In this document: positions 7,085-15,605 of the stretch, piece after piece | Position numbering within the stretch: position 1 is the first letter of the stretch | Layout of the letters: every line of letters begins with the position of its first letter | Assembly (NCBI GenBank): GCA_963710495.1 | Contig: CAVQAI010000007.1 | Location: forward strand, 1-64,000 | Reading direction: 5' to 3' | From: Bog-756 sp963710495 | GTDB lineage: Bacteria > Actinomycetota > Acidimicrobiia > Acidimicrobiales > RAAP-2 | DNA length: 64,000 bases | Made by a program: the position numbers and the translations under genes | The notes under the pieces: generated by a model | Databases searched by the model: none | Seen by the model: the letters and a program-made list of their open reading frames with translations, nothing else | Told to the model about the DNA's origin: nothing

Positions 7085-9970
7085 CTAGGTCCGGGGGATC
7101 TCCCGCTCGTCGAAGGTCTCGATGACGTCACCATCCTTCAGGTCCTGGTAGTCCGAGAGACCGATACCGCACTCGAACCCGGCCTGGACCTCGCGCACGT
7201 CGTCCTTGAACCTCCGGAGCGATGTGATCGTCCCCTTCCAGATGATCACGCCCTCGCGCAGGAAGCGGACCTTCGAGCCCCGGGTGATGACGCCCTCCCG
7301 CACGTAGCAGCCGGCGATGGCGCCGATCCGCGGGACCCGGAAGATCTGGCGCACCTCGGCCTCGCCGGTGACCACTTCCTCGAAGACCGGCGAGAGCAGG
7401 CCGAGCATGGCGGCCTCGAGGTCCTCGAGGAGCTTGTAGATGATCTCGTAGGTGCGGATCTCGACGCTGGCCTTCGCCGCCATCTCACGGCTCCGACGGT
7501 CCGGCCTGACGTTGAACCCGATGATGGCGGCGTTCGATGCCTGGGCCAGCTGGACGTCGTACTCGGTGATGGCTCCCACCCCGCGGTGGATGAAGCTGAC
7601 CTTCACGTCGTCCCGCTCGAGCTTGCGCAGGCTCTCGGTGACCGCCTCGAGTGACCCGCGCACGTCGGCCTTGAGAATGAGGTTGAGGGTGGCGGTCTCC
7701 CCGCGCTGGATCTGCTCGAAGAGGTCTTCGAGCTTGGCCCCGCCCAGGGCCGAAGTGGCGGGCGGAACGTGGCCGGCGACCCGGTACCGGTGGGCCCGGG
7801 CCTCACCGATGGTGCGGGCCTGGGCCAGCTCAGGTGCCACCCGCAGCTCGTCCCCGGCATCGGGCGGCTCCGAGAAGCCGAGCACCTGGACCGGAGTCGA
7901 CGGCGGTGCTTCCTTGATCTGTTCGCCGTGGTCGTCGACCAGCGCTTTGACCTTGCCCCAGGCCGCCCCGGCCACGATGGGGTCGCCCACCCGCAACGTG
8001 CCGCGCTGCACGATGACCGAGGCCACCGGGCCGCGTCCGACCTCGAGCTCGGCCTCGAGGACCACGCCCCACGCCCGCCCCTCGGGGGTGGCCACGAGCT
8101 CCTCGACTTCGGCCACCAGCACGATCTGTTCGAGCAGGTCGTCGATGCCCAAGCTCTCGAGCGCCGAGATCTCGACGGTGATGGTGTCGCCACCCCATGC
8201 CTCGGGCACCAATCCGTGCTCGGAGAGCTGCTGGAGAACGCGGTTCGGGTCGGCCTCCTCGCGGTCGACCTTGTTGACCGCCACCACGATGGGCACGTCG
8301 GCCGCCCTGGCGTGGTCGATGGCCTCGACGGTCTGGGGCATGACCCCGTCGTCGGCCGCCACCACCAGCACCACGATGTCGGTCACCTCGGCGCCCCGGG
8401 CCCGCATGGCGGTGAACGCCTCGTGGCCCGGCGTGTCGATGAAGGTGAGCGGGTGTCCGTGCCACTCCACCTGGTACGCGCCGATGTGCTGGGTGATCCC
8501 GCCGGCCTCACCGGCCACGACGTTGGCGGACCGGATGCGGTCGAGCAGGAGCGTCTTGCCGTGGTCGACGTGGCCCATCACCGTGACCACGGGCGGGCGC
8601 AGCCGCAGCTCCGACTCGGGCACCTCCTCGTCGTCCTCTTCGAAGAACTTGGCCAGCAGCTCGGCTTCGCGCTCCTCGCCCGGATCGACCAGCCGCACCT
8701 CGGCGCCGAGCTCGGCGGCGAACAGCAGGATCATGTCGTCGCTGAGGGACTGGGTGGCGGTGACCATCTCGCCCTGGAGGAGGAGGAAGCGGATGACGTC
8801 ACCGGCCGACCGGTTGAGCTTCGGACCGAGGTCCCGGGCGGTCGAGCCGCGCTCGACGATGACCTCGGCATCGGGGACGGGCGCGGTGGACGGCGCGTAG
8901 GCGGTCAGCTGGGTCGGCTCGAGCTCCTCCAGGTTGCGGCGCCTGCGGCGCGGACGACGCTGGTTGGGCCGGCCCCGGCCCACGCCGGGACCGCCGCGAC
9001 CGGGTGGGCCACCCCCCGGGCCACCTCCCCCGGGACGGCCGCTGAAGCCTCCGGGGCGCCCGCCGTAGCCGCCACCTCCACCGGGGCCACCGGTGCGGGT
9101 TCCCGGCCGGCCGGTGCCGGCGCCGGCCCCGGGTCCACCGGAGCGGCCGGCGTAACCGCTCGATCCGCCCGGCCGGGCACCAGCCGGGCCCGGGCTCGAG
9201 CGGCGCCCGCCCGACCCCGGCGGGGGCGGGATGGGCTTGCCGGTCGCCGAACGCGGCGGTCCGCCCGGAGGCGGCGGGATGGGGCGGCCCGACGAGCTGG
9301 TCGGGGGGCGGGCCGGTGCCGACGGTGGAGTGGGCGGGCTGCCCATGGTCGGGTTGGTGGCCGCCGGTCGGCTGGGAGCTGACGGGGGCGGCGCCGGAGC
9401 CGGCCGGGGTGGCGCACTCGGGGCGGCGGCAGCCGGAGCCACCGGGGAGGATGCCGGGGGTGCGGTCGGCGGAGCCGGTGGGCGCGGCACCGGGGTGGCT
9501 GCCGCCGGGGGCGGTCCGGCGGGACCCGGGCTGCGCACCGGTGCGGGAGCCACGGTGGGCTGCTCCGATGCGGGCCGGCTGGTGATCAGGCGGGTGCCGG
9601 GGCGCTTGGCCGCGGCCGGGGCGGGGTGGTGCTCGGCCGCAGCCGCCGCTTCTCCGTCAGGTGCAGGCGCCGACGTGGCCGGGGTGAGATCCGGAGCCGG
9701 CGTTTCGGCTGGGGCCGGAGCCGGAGCGGCAGCCTTGGTGCTCGCCTTCTTGGTGGCGGCGGGCTTCTTGGCGATGGGCTCCTCGGGCTGAACCGGCCGA
9801 CGGAGGCCCTCTCGGTCGGCCTTGCGTCGGGCGCGGTCGGCCTGGGCGTCCTCGATGGAGGACGAATGGCTCTTCACCCCCATCCCGAGGGACAGGCAGA
9901 GGTCGAGCGCCTCCTTGTTGGTGAGTCCCAGCTCATGGGCGAGCTCGTAGACCCGGATCTTCTTCGGCAA
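7085..9970 (-). CDS. infB: Translation initiation factor IF-2
   Basis: GTPase that places fMet-tRNA on the 30S subunit and promotes subunit joining. It is 961 aa. An N-terminal IF2N domain begins KKIRVYELAHELGLTNKEAL, then about 280 residues of Pro/Ala- and Gly/Arg-rich low complexity follow. A second IF2N repeat precedes the G domain, with G1 GHVDHGKT, G3 DTPGHEAF and G4 NKVD. Domains II-IV and the C-terminal tRNA-binding domain follow. The start is TTG at 9970, with an AAAGGA rather far upstream. The long disordered linker is common in actinobacterial IF-2. Confidence 0.97.
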   Translation of the reverse strand: MPKKIRVYELAHELGLTNKEALDLCLSLGMGVKSHSSSIEDAQADRARRKADREGLRRPVQPEEPIAKKPAATKKASTKAAAPAPAPAETPAPDLTPATSAPAPDGEAAAAAEHHPAPAAAKRPGTRLITSRPASEQPTVAPAPVRSPGPAGPPPAAATPVPRPPAPPTAPPASSPVAPAAAAPSAPPRPAPAPPPSAPSRPAATNPTMGSPPTPPSAPARPPTSSSGRPIPPPPGGPPRSATGKPIPPPPGSGGRRSSPGPAGARPGGSSGYAGRSGGPGAGAGTGRPGTRTGGPGGGGGYGGRPGGFSGRPGGGGPGGGPPGRGGPGVGRGRPNQRRPRRRRRNLEELEPTQLTAYAPSTAPVPDAEVIVERGSTARDLGPKLNRSAGDVIRFLLLQGEMVTATQSLSDDMILLFAAELGAEVRLVDPGEEREAELLAKFFEEDDEEVPESELRLRPPVVTVMGHVDHGKTLLLDRIRSANVVAGEAGGITQHIGAYQVEWHGHPLTFIDTPGHEAFTAMRARGAEVTDIVVLVVAADDGVMPQTVEAIDHARAADVPIVVAVNKVDREEADPNRVLQQLSEHGLVPEAWGGDTITVEISALESLGIDDLLEQIVLVAEVEELVATPEGRAWGVVLEAELEVGRGPVASVIVQRGTLRVGDPIVAGAAWGKVKALVDDHGEQIKEAPPSTPVQVLGFSEPPDAGDELRVAPELAQARTIGEARAHRYRVAGHVPPATSALGGAKLEDLFEQIQRGETATLNLILKADVRGSLEAVTESLRKLERDDVKVSFIHRGVGAITEYDVQLAQASNAAIIGFNVRPDRRSREMAAKASVEIRTYEIIYKLLEDLEAAMLGLLSPVFEEVVTGEAEVRQIFRVPRIGAIAGCYVREGVITRGSKVRFLREGVIIWKGTITSLRRFKDDVREVQAGFECGIGLSDYQDLKDGDVIETFDEREIPRT

Positions 9971-10038
9971 CGCCTGTTACAGTCCTTTCGTCCTGTCGCC
10001 GGTGCCGGTGCGCACATGCGACTCCCTATCCTCGCACA

Positions 10039-10323
10039 TCATCGGGCCCGACCCTCCGAGCCCCCGCCCTCGCTGCCGCCGGCCAAGAGGCACGTGACCA
10101 GGCGGTCGCGGTCCAACTGACGATCCTCCAGGCGAACCCGGAATGCCCGGTCGAACGCCCGTCTGGCGATGGCCCGGTCGACACAGGCGACCGAGCCCCG
10201 GCACAGCCAGGCCCCACGCCCGGGGAGGTGACGGCCCACCCTCAACGAACCCGTCGGGTCTCGCCCCACCCGGACCAGCTCGTCCACGGGACGCGTGCAC
10301 CGGCACCCGACACACGTCCGCAT
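10039..10323 (-). CDS. ylxR: YlxR family RNA-binding protein
   Basis: Small basic protein of 94 aa between nusA and infB, where the YlxR (DUF448) family is usually encoded. It starts MRTCVGCRCTRPVDELVRV, the family RTCVGCR signature, and has the GRGAWLCRGSVACVDRAIARRAF core. The ATG at 10323 lies 5 bp after the nusA stop. The family is a nucleic-acid-binding fold with a proposed regulatory role. The exact function is not evident here. Confidence 0.9.
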   Translation of the reverse strand: MRTCVGCRCTRPVDELVRVGRDPTGSLRVGRHLPGRGAWLCRGSVACVDRAIARRAFDRAFRVRLEDRQLDRDRLVTCLLAGGSEGGGSEGRAR

Positions 10324-10328
10324 CGAGA

Positions 10329-11744
10329 CTATGCCGGGCTCCCCTCCCCCGAAACGCCCCCGGTGCCGTCGGTTTCCTCCACCGGTGCGCCCCCCTCGGC
10401 CGCGGCCGACACCTCGGCCGTTTCGACCGATGCGGGAGCAGTCTCGTCGGCCGCGGTACCAGTCTCGTCGGCCGCGGTACCAGTCTCGTCGGCCGCGGTA
10501 CCAGTCTCGTCGGCGGCCGGAGCCGTTTCGTCGGCGGCCGGAGCCGTTTCGTCGGCCGCCGGAGCCGTTTCGTCGGCCGCCGGAGCAGTGTCGACCGACG
10601 CCGGCGCCGTCTCCTCGCCGGCGGCCCCGGCTCCGTCGACCCCCTGCGACCACTCGGAGGCGGACACCGCGGTGCCCCCTTCGGCCGGTTGCCAGACCAT
10701 CTCACCCGCCTCGTTCTGGACCCACTCGCCCTCGGCCCATTCCTCGCCGGCGTAGCCCGCCTCCTCCTCGGCGAGCTGCGTCTCGCTCTTGATGTCGATC
10801 CTCCATCCGGTCAGACGGGCGGCCAGGCGGGCATTCTGGCCCTCCTTGCCGATGGCCAGCGAGAGCTGGTAATCGCTGACGATGACCGTGGCCGTCCCCG
10901 TCTCGTCGTCGAGACGCACCTCCCGCACCCGGGCCGGGGCCAGCGCCGACTGGATGAGGTCCACCGGATCGTCGGAGTAGGGCACCACGTCGACCCGCTC
11001 ACCACGCAGCTCGTTGGTCACCATCCTGACCCTCGAGCCGCGGGCCCCGACGCAAGCGCCGACCGGATCCACATTCGGATCGTTGGACCAGACTGCGATC
11101 TTCGTCCGGTGGCCCGGCTCGCGGGCGGCTGCCTTGATCTCGACCGCACCGGAGGAGATCTCGGGCACCTCGAGCTCGAAGAGCCGCTTGATCAGACCGG
11201 GGTGGCTGCGGCTCACCACGATCTGGGGGCCCTTGGTGGTCTTGCGCACCTCCACGATGTAGGCCTTCAACCTCGCCCCGTGCTCGTAGCGCTCGTAGGA
11301 GACCTGCTCCGCCTGGGGCAGTAGGGCCTCGACCTTGCCCAAGTCGAGCAAGGTGTAACGGTTGTCGGTCTGCTGCACGATGCCCGTCACGATGTCACCC
11401 TCGCGGCCGGCATACTCCTCGTACTTGAGGTCCCGCTCCACCTCGCGAATCCGCTGCAAGATGACCTGCTTGGCCGTCTGGGCCGCGATCCGCCCGAAGT
11501 CGTCGGGCGTGTCGTCCCACTCGCGGATCACGTTCCCGTCTTCGTCCAGCTCCTGGCCGTAGACGCGGATCTCGCCGGACTCGGGGTCGATGGTGACGAC
11601 CGCCTCCTCGGCGGCATCGGGCCGGCGCTTGTACGCGGCCACCAGGGCATTGGCCAACGCGTCGAGCAGGGTGTCGACCGAGATCCCCTTGTCACGGGCA
11701 ATCTGGCTCAGCGCGTCCAGGAACTCGAAATTGGGCTTGCTCAT
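10329..11744 (-). CDS. nusA: Transcription termination/antitermination protein NusA
   Basis: Binds RNA polymerase and nascent RNA to modulate pausing, termination and antitermination. The N-terminal RNAP-binding domain starts MSKPNFEFLDALSQIARDKG. An S1 domain (REGDIVTGIVQQ) and two KH domains follow, including DPVGACVGARGSRV and AIGKEGQNARLAARLTGW. After about residue 345 comes an acidic tail made largely of seven-residue AADETAP/AADETGT repeats. The ATG at 11744 gives 471 aa. A longer frame upstream overlaps rimP and is not used. The repeat tail is unusual for NusA. Confidence 0.96.
   Translation of the reverse strand: MSKPNFEFLDALSQIARDKGISVDTLLDALANALVAAYKRRPDAAEEAVVTIDPESGEIRVYGQELDEDGNVIREWDDTPDDFGRIAAQTAKQVILQRIREVERDLKYEEYAGREGDIVTGIVQQTDNRYTLLDLGKVEALLPQAEQVSYERYEHGARLKAYIVEVRKTTKGPQIVVSRSHPGLIKRLFELEVPEISSGAVEIKAAAREPGHRTKIAVWSNDPNVDPVGACVGARGSRVRMVTNELRGERVDVVPYSDDPVDLIQSALAPARVREVRLDDETGTATVIVSDYQLSLAIGKEGQNARLAARLTGWRIDIKSETQLAEEEAGYAGEEWAEGEWVQNEAGEMVWQPAEGGTAVSASEWSQGVDGAGAAGEETAPASVDTAPAADETAPAADETAPAADETAPAADETGTAADETGTAADETGTAADETAPASVETAEVSAAAEGGAPVEETDGTGGVSGEGSPA
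10441..10587. repeat. Seven-copy 21-bp tandem repeat in nusA C-terminus
   Basis: Seven 21-bp units run end to end: three identical copies at 10441-10503, then four diverged copies to 10587. Each encodes Ala-Ala-Asp-Glu-Thr plus Ala-Pro or Gly-Thr. The unit length keeps the reading frame, so copy number can change without breaking nusA. Confidence 0.92.
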
Positions 11745-11754
11745 CAGGTGCGAC

Positions 11755-12273
11755 CTACTTCCTCTTCTTCGTCCCAGCCGACGCCGTCCCGGCGCGCGGC
11801 GCGTCGCCCCTGTCCCCTCCCGGCCGCGGCCCGGGACCCCACTCGAACACCGTGCGTACCCGATCCACGTCGTCGTAGCCCAGTCGGACGGGACCGGGTG
11901 CACCTTCGACGGCAAGGTCGAACCCGACATCGTCGGCGGACACCAGCTGGCCCCGGAGACGCCGATCCCCGGCGACCTGCGGCCGGGTCTTGACCATCAC
12001 CGTCTCACCCACCGCCCGGGCGAAGTGGTCCGGCGTGCGGAGCCGGCGCTCGACCCCGGGACTGGAGACCTCGAGCGCGTACCTACCGGGGATCGGGTCG
12101 AGCTCGTCCAGCACGGCCGACGCCGCCCGGTTGGCCTCGGTCAAGGCGTCGAGGTCGACACCGCCGTCCCGGTCCACCGTGACCAGGAGGACGCCCGACC
12201 GCAGCTCCACATCGACCAGCTCGAGGCCGGCTGCGCCCATCACCGGCCGAAGGGTGGCGTACAAATCGTCCAT
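11755..12273 (-). CDS. rimP: Ribosome maturation factor RimP
   Basis: Assists 30S assembly. The 172-aa protein has the N-terminal RimP domain (GLELVDVELRSGVLLVTVDRDGGVDLD), the ALEVSSPGVERRLRTPDHFARAVG signature, and a C-terminal SH3-like domain ending in a basic tail, KKRK. It is the first gene of the rimP-nusA-ylxR-infB-rbfA-truB-ribF operon. nusA begins 10 bp after its stop. The promoter should lie in 12274-12362, but I see no clear -35/-10 pair. Confidence 0.94.
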   Translation of the reverse strand: MDDLYATLRPVMGAAGLELVDVELRSGVLLVTVDRDGGVDLDALTEANRAASAVLDELDPIPGRYALEVSSPGVERRLRTPDHFARAVGETVMVKTRPQVAGDRRLRGQLVSADDVGFDLAVEGAPGPVRLGYDDVDRVRTVFEWGPGPRPGGDRGDAPRAGTASAGTKKRK

Positions 12274-12362
12274 CTGCGCTGCCTCCTCCCCGGTACCGGC
12301 GCTGCCGTGTCGTGATCGTCGTCATATCCTGCTCTGCACCTGCTTCGGAGGCGTTTCTGACC

Positions 12363-12394
12363 AAAACAAAAGCGTGGGCTGTCCGCCCACGCTT
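12363..12394 (-). terminator. Intrinsic terminator of proS
   Basis: On the minus strand a perfect 10-bp stem (AAGCGTGGGC with GCCCACGCTT, arms 12385-12394 and 12370-12379) with a 5-nt loop is followed by a T-rich tract TTTTGTTTT. It lies about 95 bp after the proS stop and before rimP, so it separates proS from the rimP operon. Confidence 0.88.
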
Positions 12395-12487
12395 CAGCAG
12401 CGTCACTTCACTCCAACCGAACGGCAGCCGAGGATTGTACCAGGGCCGTTGGAGACTGTAAACGCGGTGACGTGCGCATTCCGGCCC

Positions 12488-14212
12488 TCAGCCGGCGCCG
12501 AGATGTTCCACCACCGAGGCGACGGGCAGCTCCCGCTCCTCGCCCGAGACCCGTGACCGCCACTCGACCACGCCCCGGGCCAAGCCCTTGGCCCCGACCA
12601 CCAGCCGGACCGGCACCCCGATCAGATCGGCGTCGGCGAACTTGACCCCGGGCGAGACGTCGCGGTCGTCGTAGAGGACCTCGATGCCGGCCGCCACCAG
12701 CTGTTCGTGGAGCCCGTCGGCCGCCTCGCCGACCTCGGGGGCTCGGCCGGCACCGAGCGCCACCAAGTGGACCTCGAAGGGGGCGACCGCCGGCGGCCAG
12801 GCCAGGCCGCGGTCGTCATGGTGCTCCTCGGCCACCACGGCGAGCAGCCGGCTCACCCCCATGCCGTAGCACCCCATCGAGAAGAGCGCCTCGTCGCCCT
12901 GCTCGCTCACGAACGTGCCCCCCGGCATCACCTCCGAGTACTTGTGCCCGAGCTGGAAGGTGTGGGCGGCCTCGACCGACCGGACCAGCTCGACGGCGTG
13001 GTCGCACCGGGGACAAGGGTCACCGGTGCGCACCTCGGCATACGAGCCCCATTCGTCCACCGAGAAGTCGCGGTCGAGCACGGCGCCGCTGGCATGGTGA
13101 TCGGGGCGGTTGGCCCCGACGATCCAGGGGCCCCGGGCCCGGACCTCGACGTCGCCGACCACCCGAATCCCGTGCCCCTGCTGGCCGGCCGGGCCCACGT
13201 ACCCCTTGACCAGATCGGGATGGGCGGCGAAGTCGTGCTCGTCGAAGAGGCGCCACCCGCTCGGCAGCCGGGCCTCGCGGTCCCCGGGCACCAGCAGGAG
13301 GGTGGGACGCCCCTGGTCGTCCATGACGGCCAAGCTCTTCAGGAAGTCGGCGGCGGTGACATCACGGTCGGCGAAGAAGCCGACCACTTCGGCGATCCCG
13401 GGCCGGCCCGGCGTGTGGTGCTCGACCAAGGGCGGTGCCCCGGTGCTGTCCCCGGCCGCGTCGTCGCCGGCGGCCGCCGCCGATGCCGCCCCCCGGGTGG
13501 CCGCCTCGACGTTGGCGGCGTACCCGCAGGAGGGGCACCGCACGAAGTGGTCCTCCCCCACCGCCGAGGGCACCATGAACTCGTGGTTGACGTCGCCGCC
13601 GATGGCGCCGGACTGGGCCTCGACCGGGACGGCGTCGAGATCCAGGCGCCCGAAGATCCTCAGGTAGGCGTCGTAGACGGCGCGGTACGAGGCCTGCATG
13701 GCCCCCTTGTCGACGTCGAAGGAGTAGGCGTCGGCCATGATGAGCTCGCGGGTGCGGAGCAGACCGAAGCGGGGCCGGGCCTCGTCCCGGAACTTGACCT
13801 GGATCTGGTAGACGGTGAGTGGCAGCTGTCGGTAGGAGTCCACCTCGGCGCCGACGGTGACCGTGACCACCTCCTCGTGGGTGGGCCCGAGGACGAACGT
13901 CCCGCCCCGCGCCTCGACGGTCATGGCCGGAAGGGCGTCGCTGCCGAACAGGGCGGCCCGGCCCGACTCCTCCCAGAGCTCGATGGGGTGGAGGGCGGGA
14001 AGCAGCACCTCCTGGCCGCCGGCGGCGTCCAGCTCCTCCCGGACGATCTGCTCGATGCGGCGTAGGACGCGCTGCCCGAGCGGGAGGAAGGTGTACACGC
14101 CCGACGCCAAGCGCCGGATGTACCCGGCCCGGACCAGCAGCTGATGGCTGGCCACCTCGGCGTCGGCCGGCGCTTCGCGCAGGGTGCGGACGAGCAGCCG
14201 GGACATGCGCAT
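12488..14212 (-). CDS. proS: Prolyl-tRNA synthetase (bacterial type)
   Basis: Charges tRNA-Pro. The class II catalytic core has motif 2 around VKFRDEARPRFGLLRTREL and motif 3 GCYGMGVSRLLA. The central insertion domain (about residues 220-380, the editing YbaK-like INS domain) marks the bacterial type. The C-terminal anticodon-binding domain is present. Two nearby ATGs are possible. The one at 14212 has an AGGA about 10 nt upstream and gives 574 aa. The next, at 14206, gives MSRLLVRTLREAP. Its own terminator lies at 12363-12394. Confidence 0.96.
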   Translation of the reverse strand: MRMSRLLVRTLREAPADAEVASHQLLVRAGYIRRLASGVYTFLPLGQRVLRRIEQIVREELDAAGGQEVLLPALHPIELWEESGRAALFGSDALPAMTVEARGGTFVLGPTHEEVVTVTVGAEVDSYRQLPLTVYQIQVKFRDEARPRFGLLRTRELIMADAYSFDVDKGAMQASYRAVYDAYLRIFGRLDLDAVPVEAQSGAIGGDVNHEFMVPSAVGEDHFVRCPSCGYAANVEAATRGAASAAAAGDDAAGDSTGAPPLVEHHTPGRPGIAEVVGFFADRDVTAADFLKSLAVMDDQGRPTLLLVPGDREARLPSGWRLFDEHDFAAHPDLVKGYVGPAGQQGHGIRVVGDVEVRARGPWIVGANRPDHHASGAVLDRDFSVDEWGSYAEVRTGDPCPRCDHAVELVRSVEAAHTFQLGHKYSEVMPGGTFVSEQGDEALFSMGCYGMGVSRLLAVVAEEHHDDRGLAWPPAVAPFEVHLVALGAGRAPEVGEAADGLHEQLVAAGIEVLYDDRDVSPGVKFADADLIGVPVRLVVGAKGLARGVVEWRSRVSGEERELPVASVVEHLGAG

Positions 14213-14272
14213 GGTCGGCGATCCTACTGTCGGCCCGGTGCCCACCAACGGGGGCCGAGCGGTGCCGACCGC

Positions 14273-15550
14273 TCAGCCGGTCGGTTCGGGTCGGCCGTCG
14301 CCGCCGGGGCCTCCGGGGTCTCGGGGGCCGTACTTCTTGCGGATCAAGTCCACCTTCGTCTCCGACGCGTTGGCGTCCTCGCCCTTGGCCTCGATGAGGG
14401 CCTGGCGGTCCGCCTCGGCCTCGGCCTCGGCCCCCGAGTCGGCCGCCGCCAGCCGGGCCTGTACGCCTTCGGCCACCAGCCGTTCGGCCTCCTCCACCAG
14501 CGCGGCGACCATCTCGTCCTCGGGGACCACCCGGATGATCTTGCCCTTGATGAAGAGGTGGCCCCGCCGACGCCCGGCGGCGATCCCCAGGTCGGCTTGG
14601 CGCGCCTCCCCGGGGCCGTTCACCACACAGCCCATGACCGCCACCTGGATGGGCAGGTTGCGCTCCTCGAGGGCGGACTGGGCCTGTTGGGCCACGGCGA
14701 TGACGTCGATCTCGGCCCGCCCGCAGCTCGGGCAGGCGATGAGGTCCAACCCCTTGCGCTCGCGCAGCCCGAGGGCCTCGAGGAGCTGGCGTCCGGCCCG
14801 CACCTCCTCGACCGGATCGGCGGTCAACGAGTAGCGGATGGTGTCGCCGATGCCTTCGGCCAGCAGGGTGGCGATCCCGGCGGTGCCCTTGAGGAGCCCG
14901 GCCGGTGGTGGCCCCGCCTCGGTCACCCCGAGATGGAGCGGATGGTCGAAGGTCTCCGAGGCCAACCGGTACGACTCGATCATCAACGGCACCGACGAGG
15001 CCTTCACCGAGATCTTGACGTCGTCGAAGCCGACGTCGGCGAAGTAGGCCAGCTCCATGCGGGCCGACTCGACCAGGGCCTCGGGTGTGGCCCCGCCGAA
15101 GTGCTTGTAGAGCTCCGGGTGGAGGGAGCCGGCGTTGACCCCGATCCGGATGGGCACGCCGCGGTCCTTCGCCTCGGCGGCCACCTCTTTGATCTCCGCT
15201 TCCTTGCGGAGGTTGCCCGGGTTGAGCCGGAGCCCCTGCACGCCGGCCTCCAGCGCGGCGAGGGCCATCTCGTGGTGGAAGTGGATGTCGGCGATGATCG
15301 GCACCGGCGAGCGGGGGACGATGCGAGCCAAGCCCTCGGCGGCGGCCTCCTCGTTGCAGGTGCAGCGAACGAGATCCGCACCGGCGGCGGCCAGGGCGTA
15401 CACCTGGGAGAGGGTGGCCTCGGCGTCGGCCGTCTTGGTGGTGGTCATGGACTGGAGGCTGATCGGGGCCCCACCGCCCACGGCCACATCGCCGACATGG
15501 ATCTGCCGGGTCGGCCGCCGTTCGGTGGTGGTCCAGCTCGTGCGGCCCAT
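14273..15550 (-). CDS. ispG: 4-hydroxy-3-methylbut-2-enyl diphosphate synthase (flavodoxin/ferredoxin)
   Basis: Penultimate enzyme of the MEP isoprenoid pathway, converting MEcPP to HMBPP. The N-terminal TIM barrel includes PISLQSMTTTKTAD and RLNPGNL. The C-terminal [4Fe-4S] domain has ligand cysteines in CPSCGR and GCVVNGPGE. Of 425 aa, the last 50 or so are a charged Ala/Glu-rich tail. It lies 55 bp after rseP and close to dxr, another MEP enzyme, so the two are probably co-expressed. Confidence 0.96.
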   Translation of the reverse strand: MGRTSWTTTERRPTRQIHVGDVAVGGGAPISLQSMTTTKTADAEATLSQVYALAAAGADLVRCTCNEEAAAEGLARIVPRSPVPIIADIHFHHEMALAALEAGVQGLRLNPGNLRKEAEIKEVAAEAKDRGVPIRIGVNAGSLHPELYKHFGGATPEALVESARMELAYFADVGFDDVKISVKASSVPLMIESYRLASETFDHPLHLGVTEAGPPPAGLLKGTAGIATLLAEGIGDTIRYSLTADPVEEVRAGRQLLEALGLRERKGLDLIACPSCGRAEIDVIAVAQQAQSALEERNLPIQVAVMGCVVNGPGEARQADLGIAAGRRRGHLFIKGKIIRVVPEDEMVAALVEEAERLVAEGVQARLAAADSGAEAEAEADRQALIEAKGEDANASETKVDLIRKKYGPRDPGGPGGDGRPEPTG

Positions 15551-15605
15551 GCCGCCATGCTACCGGCGCTCGATTTCGTCCCCCCGTCGGCGCCGGGCGC
15601 CCCGT

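Noticed and set aside
10441..10587. Regular repeats considered as a CRISPR array
   Set aside because: Units are contiguous with no spacers and encode a coherent NusA tail.
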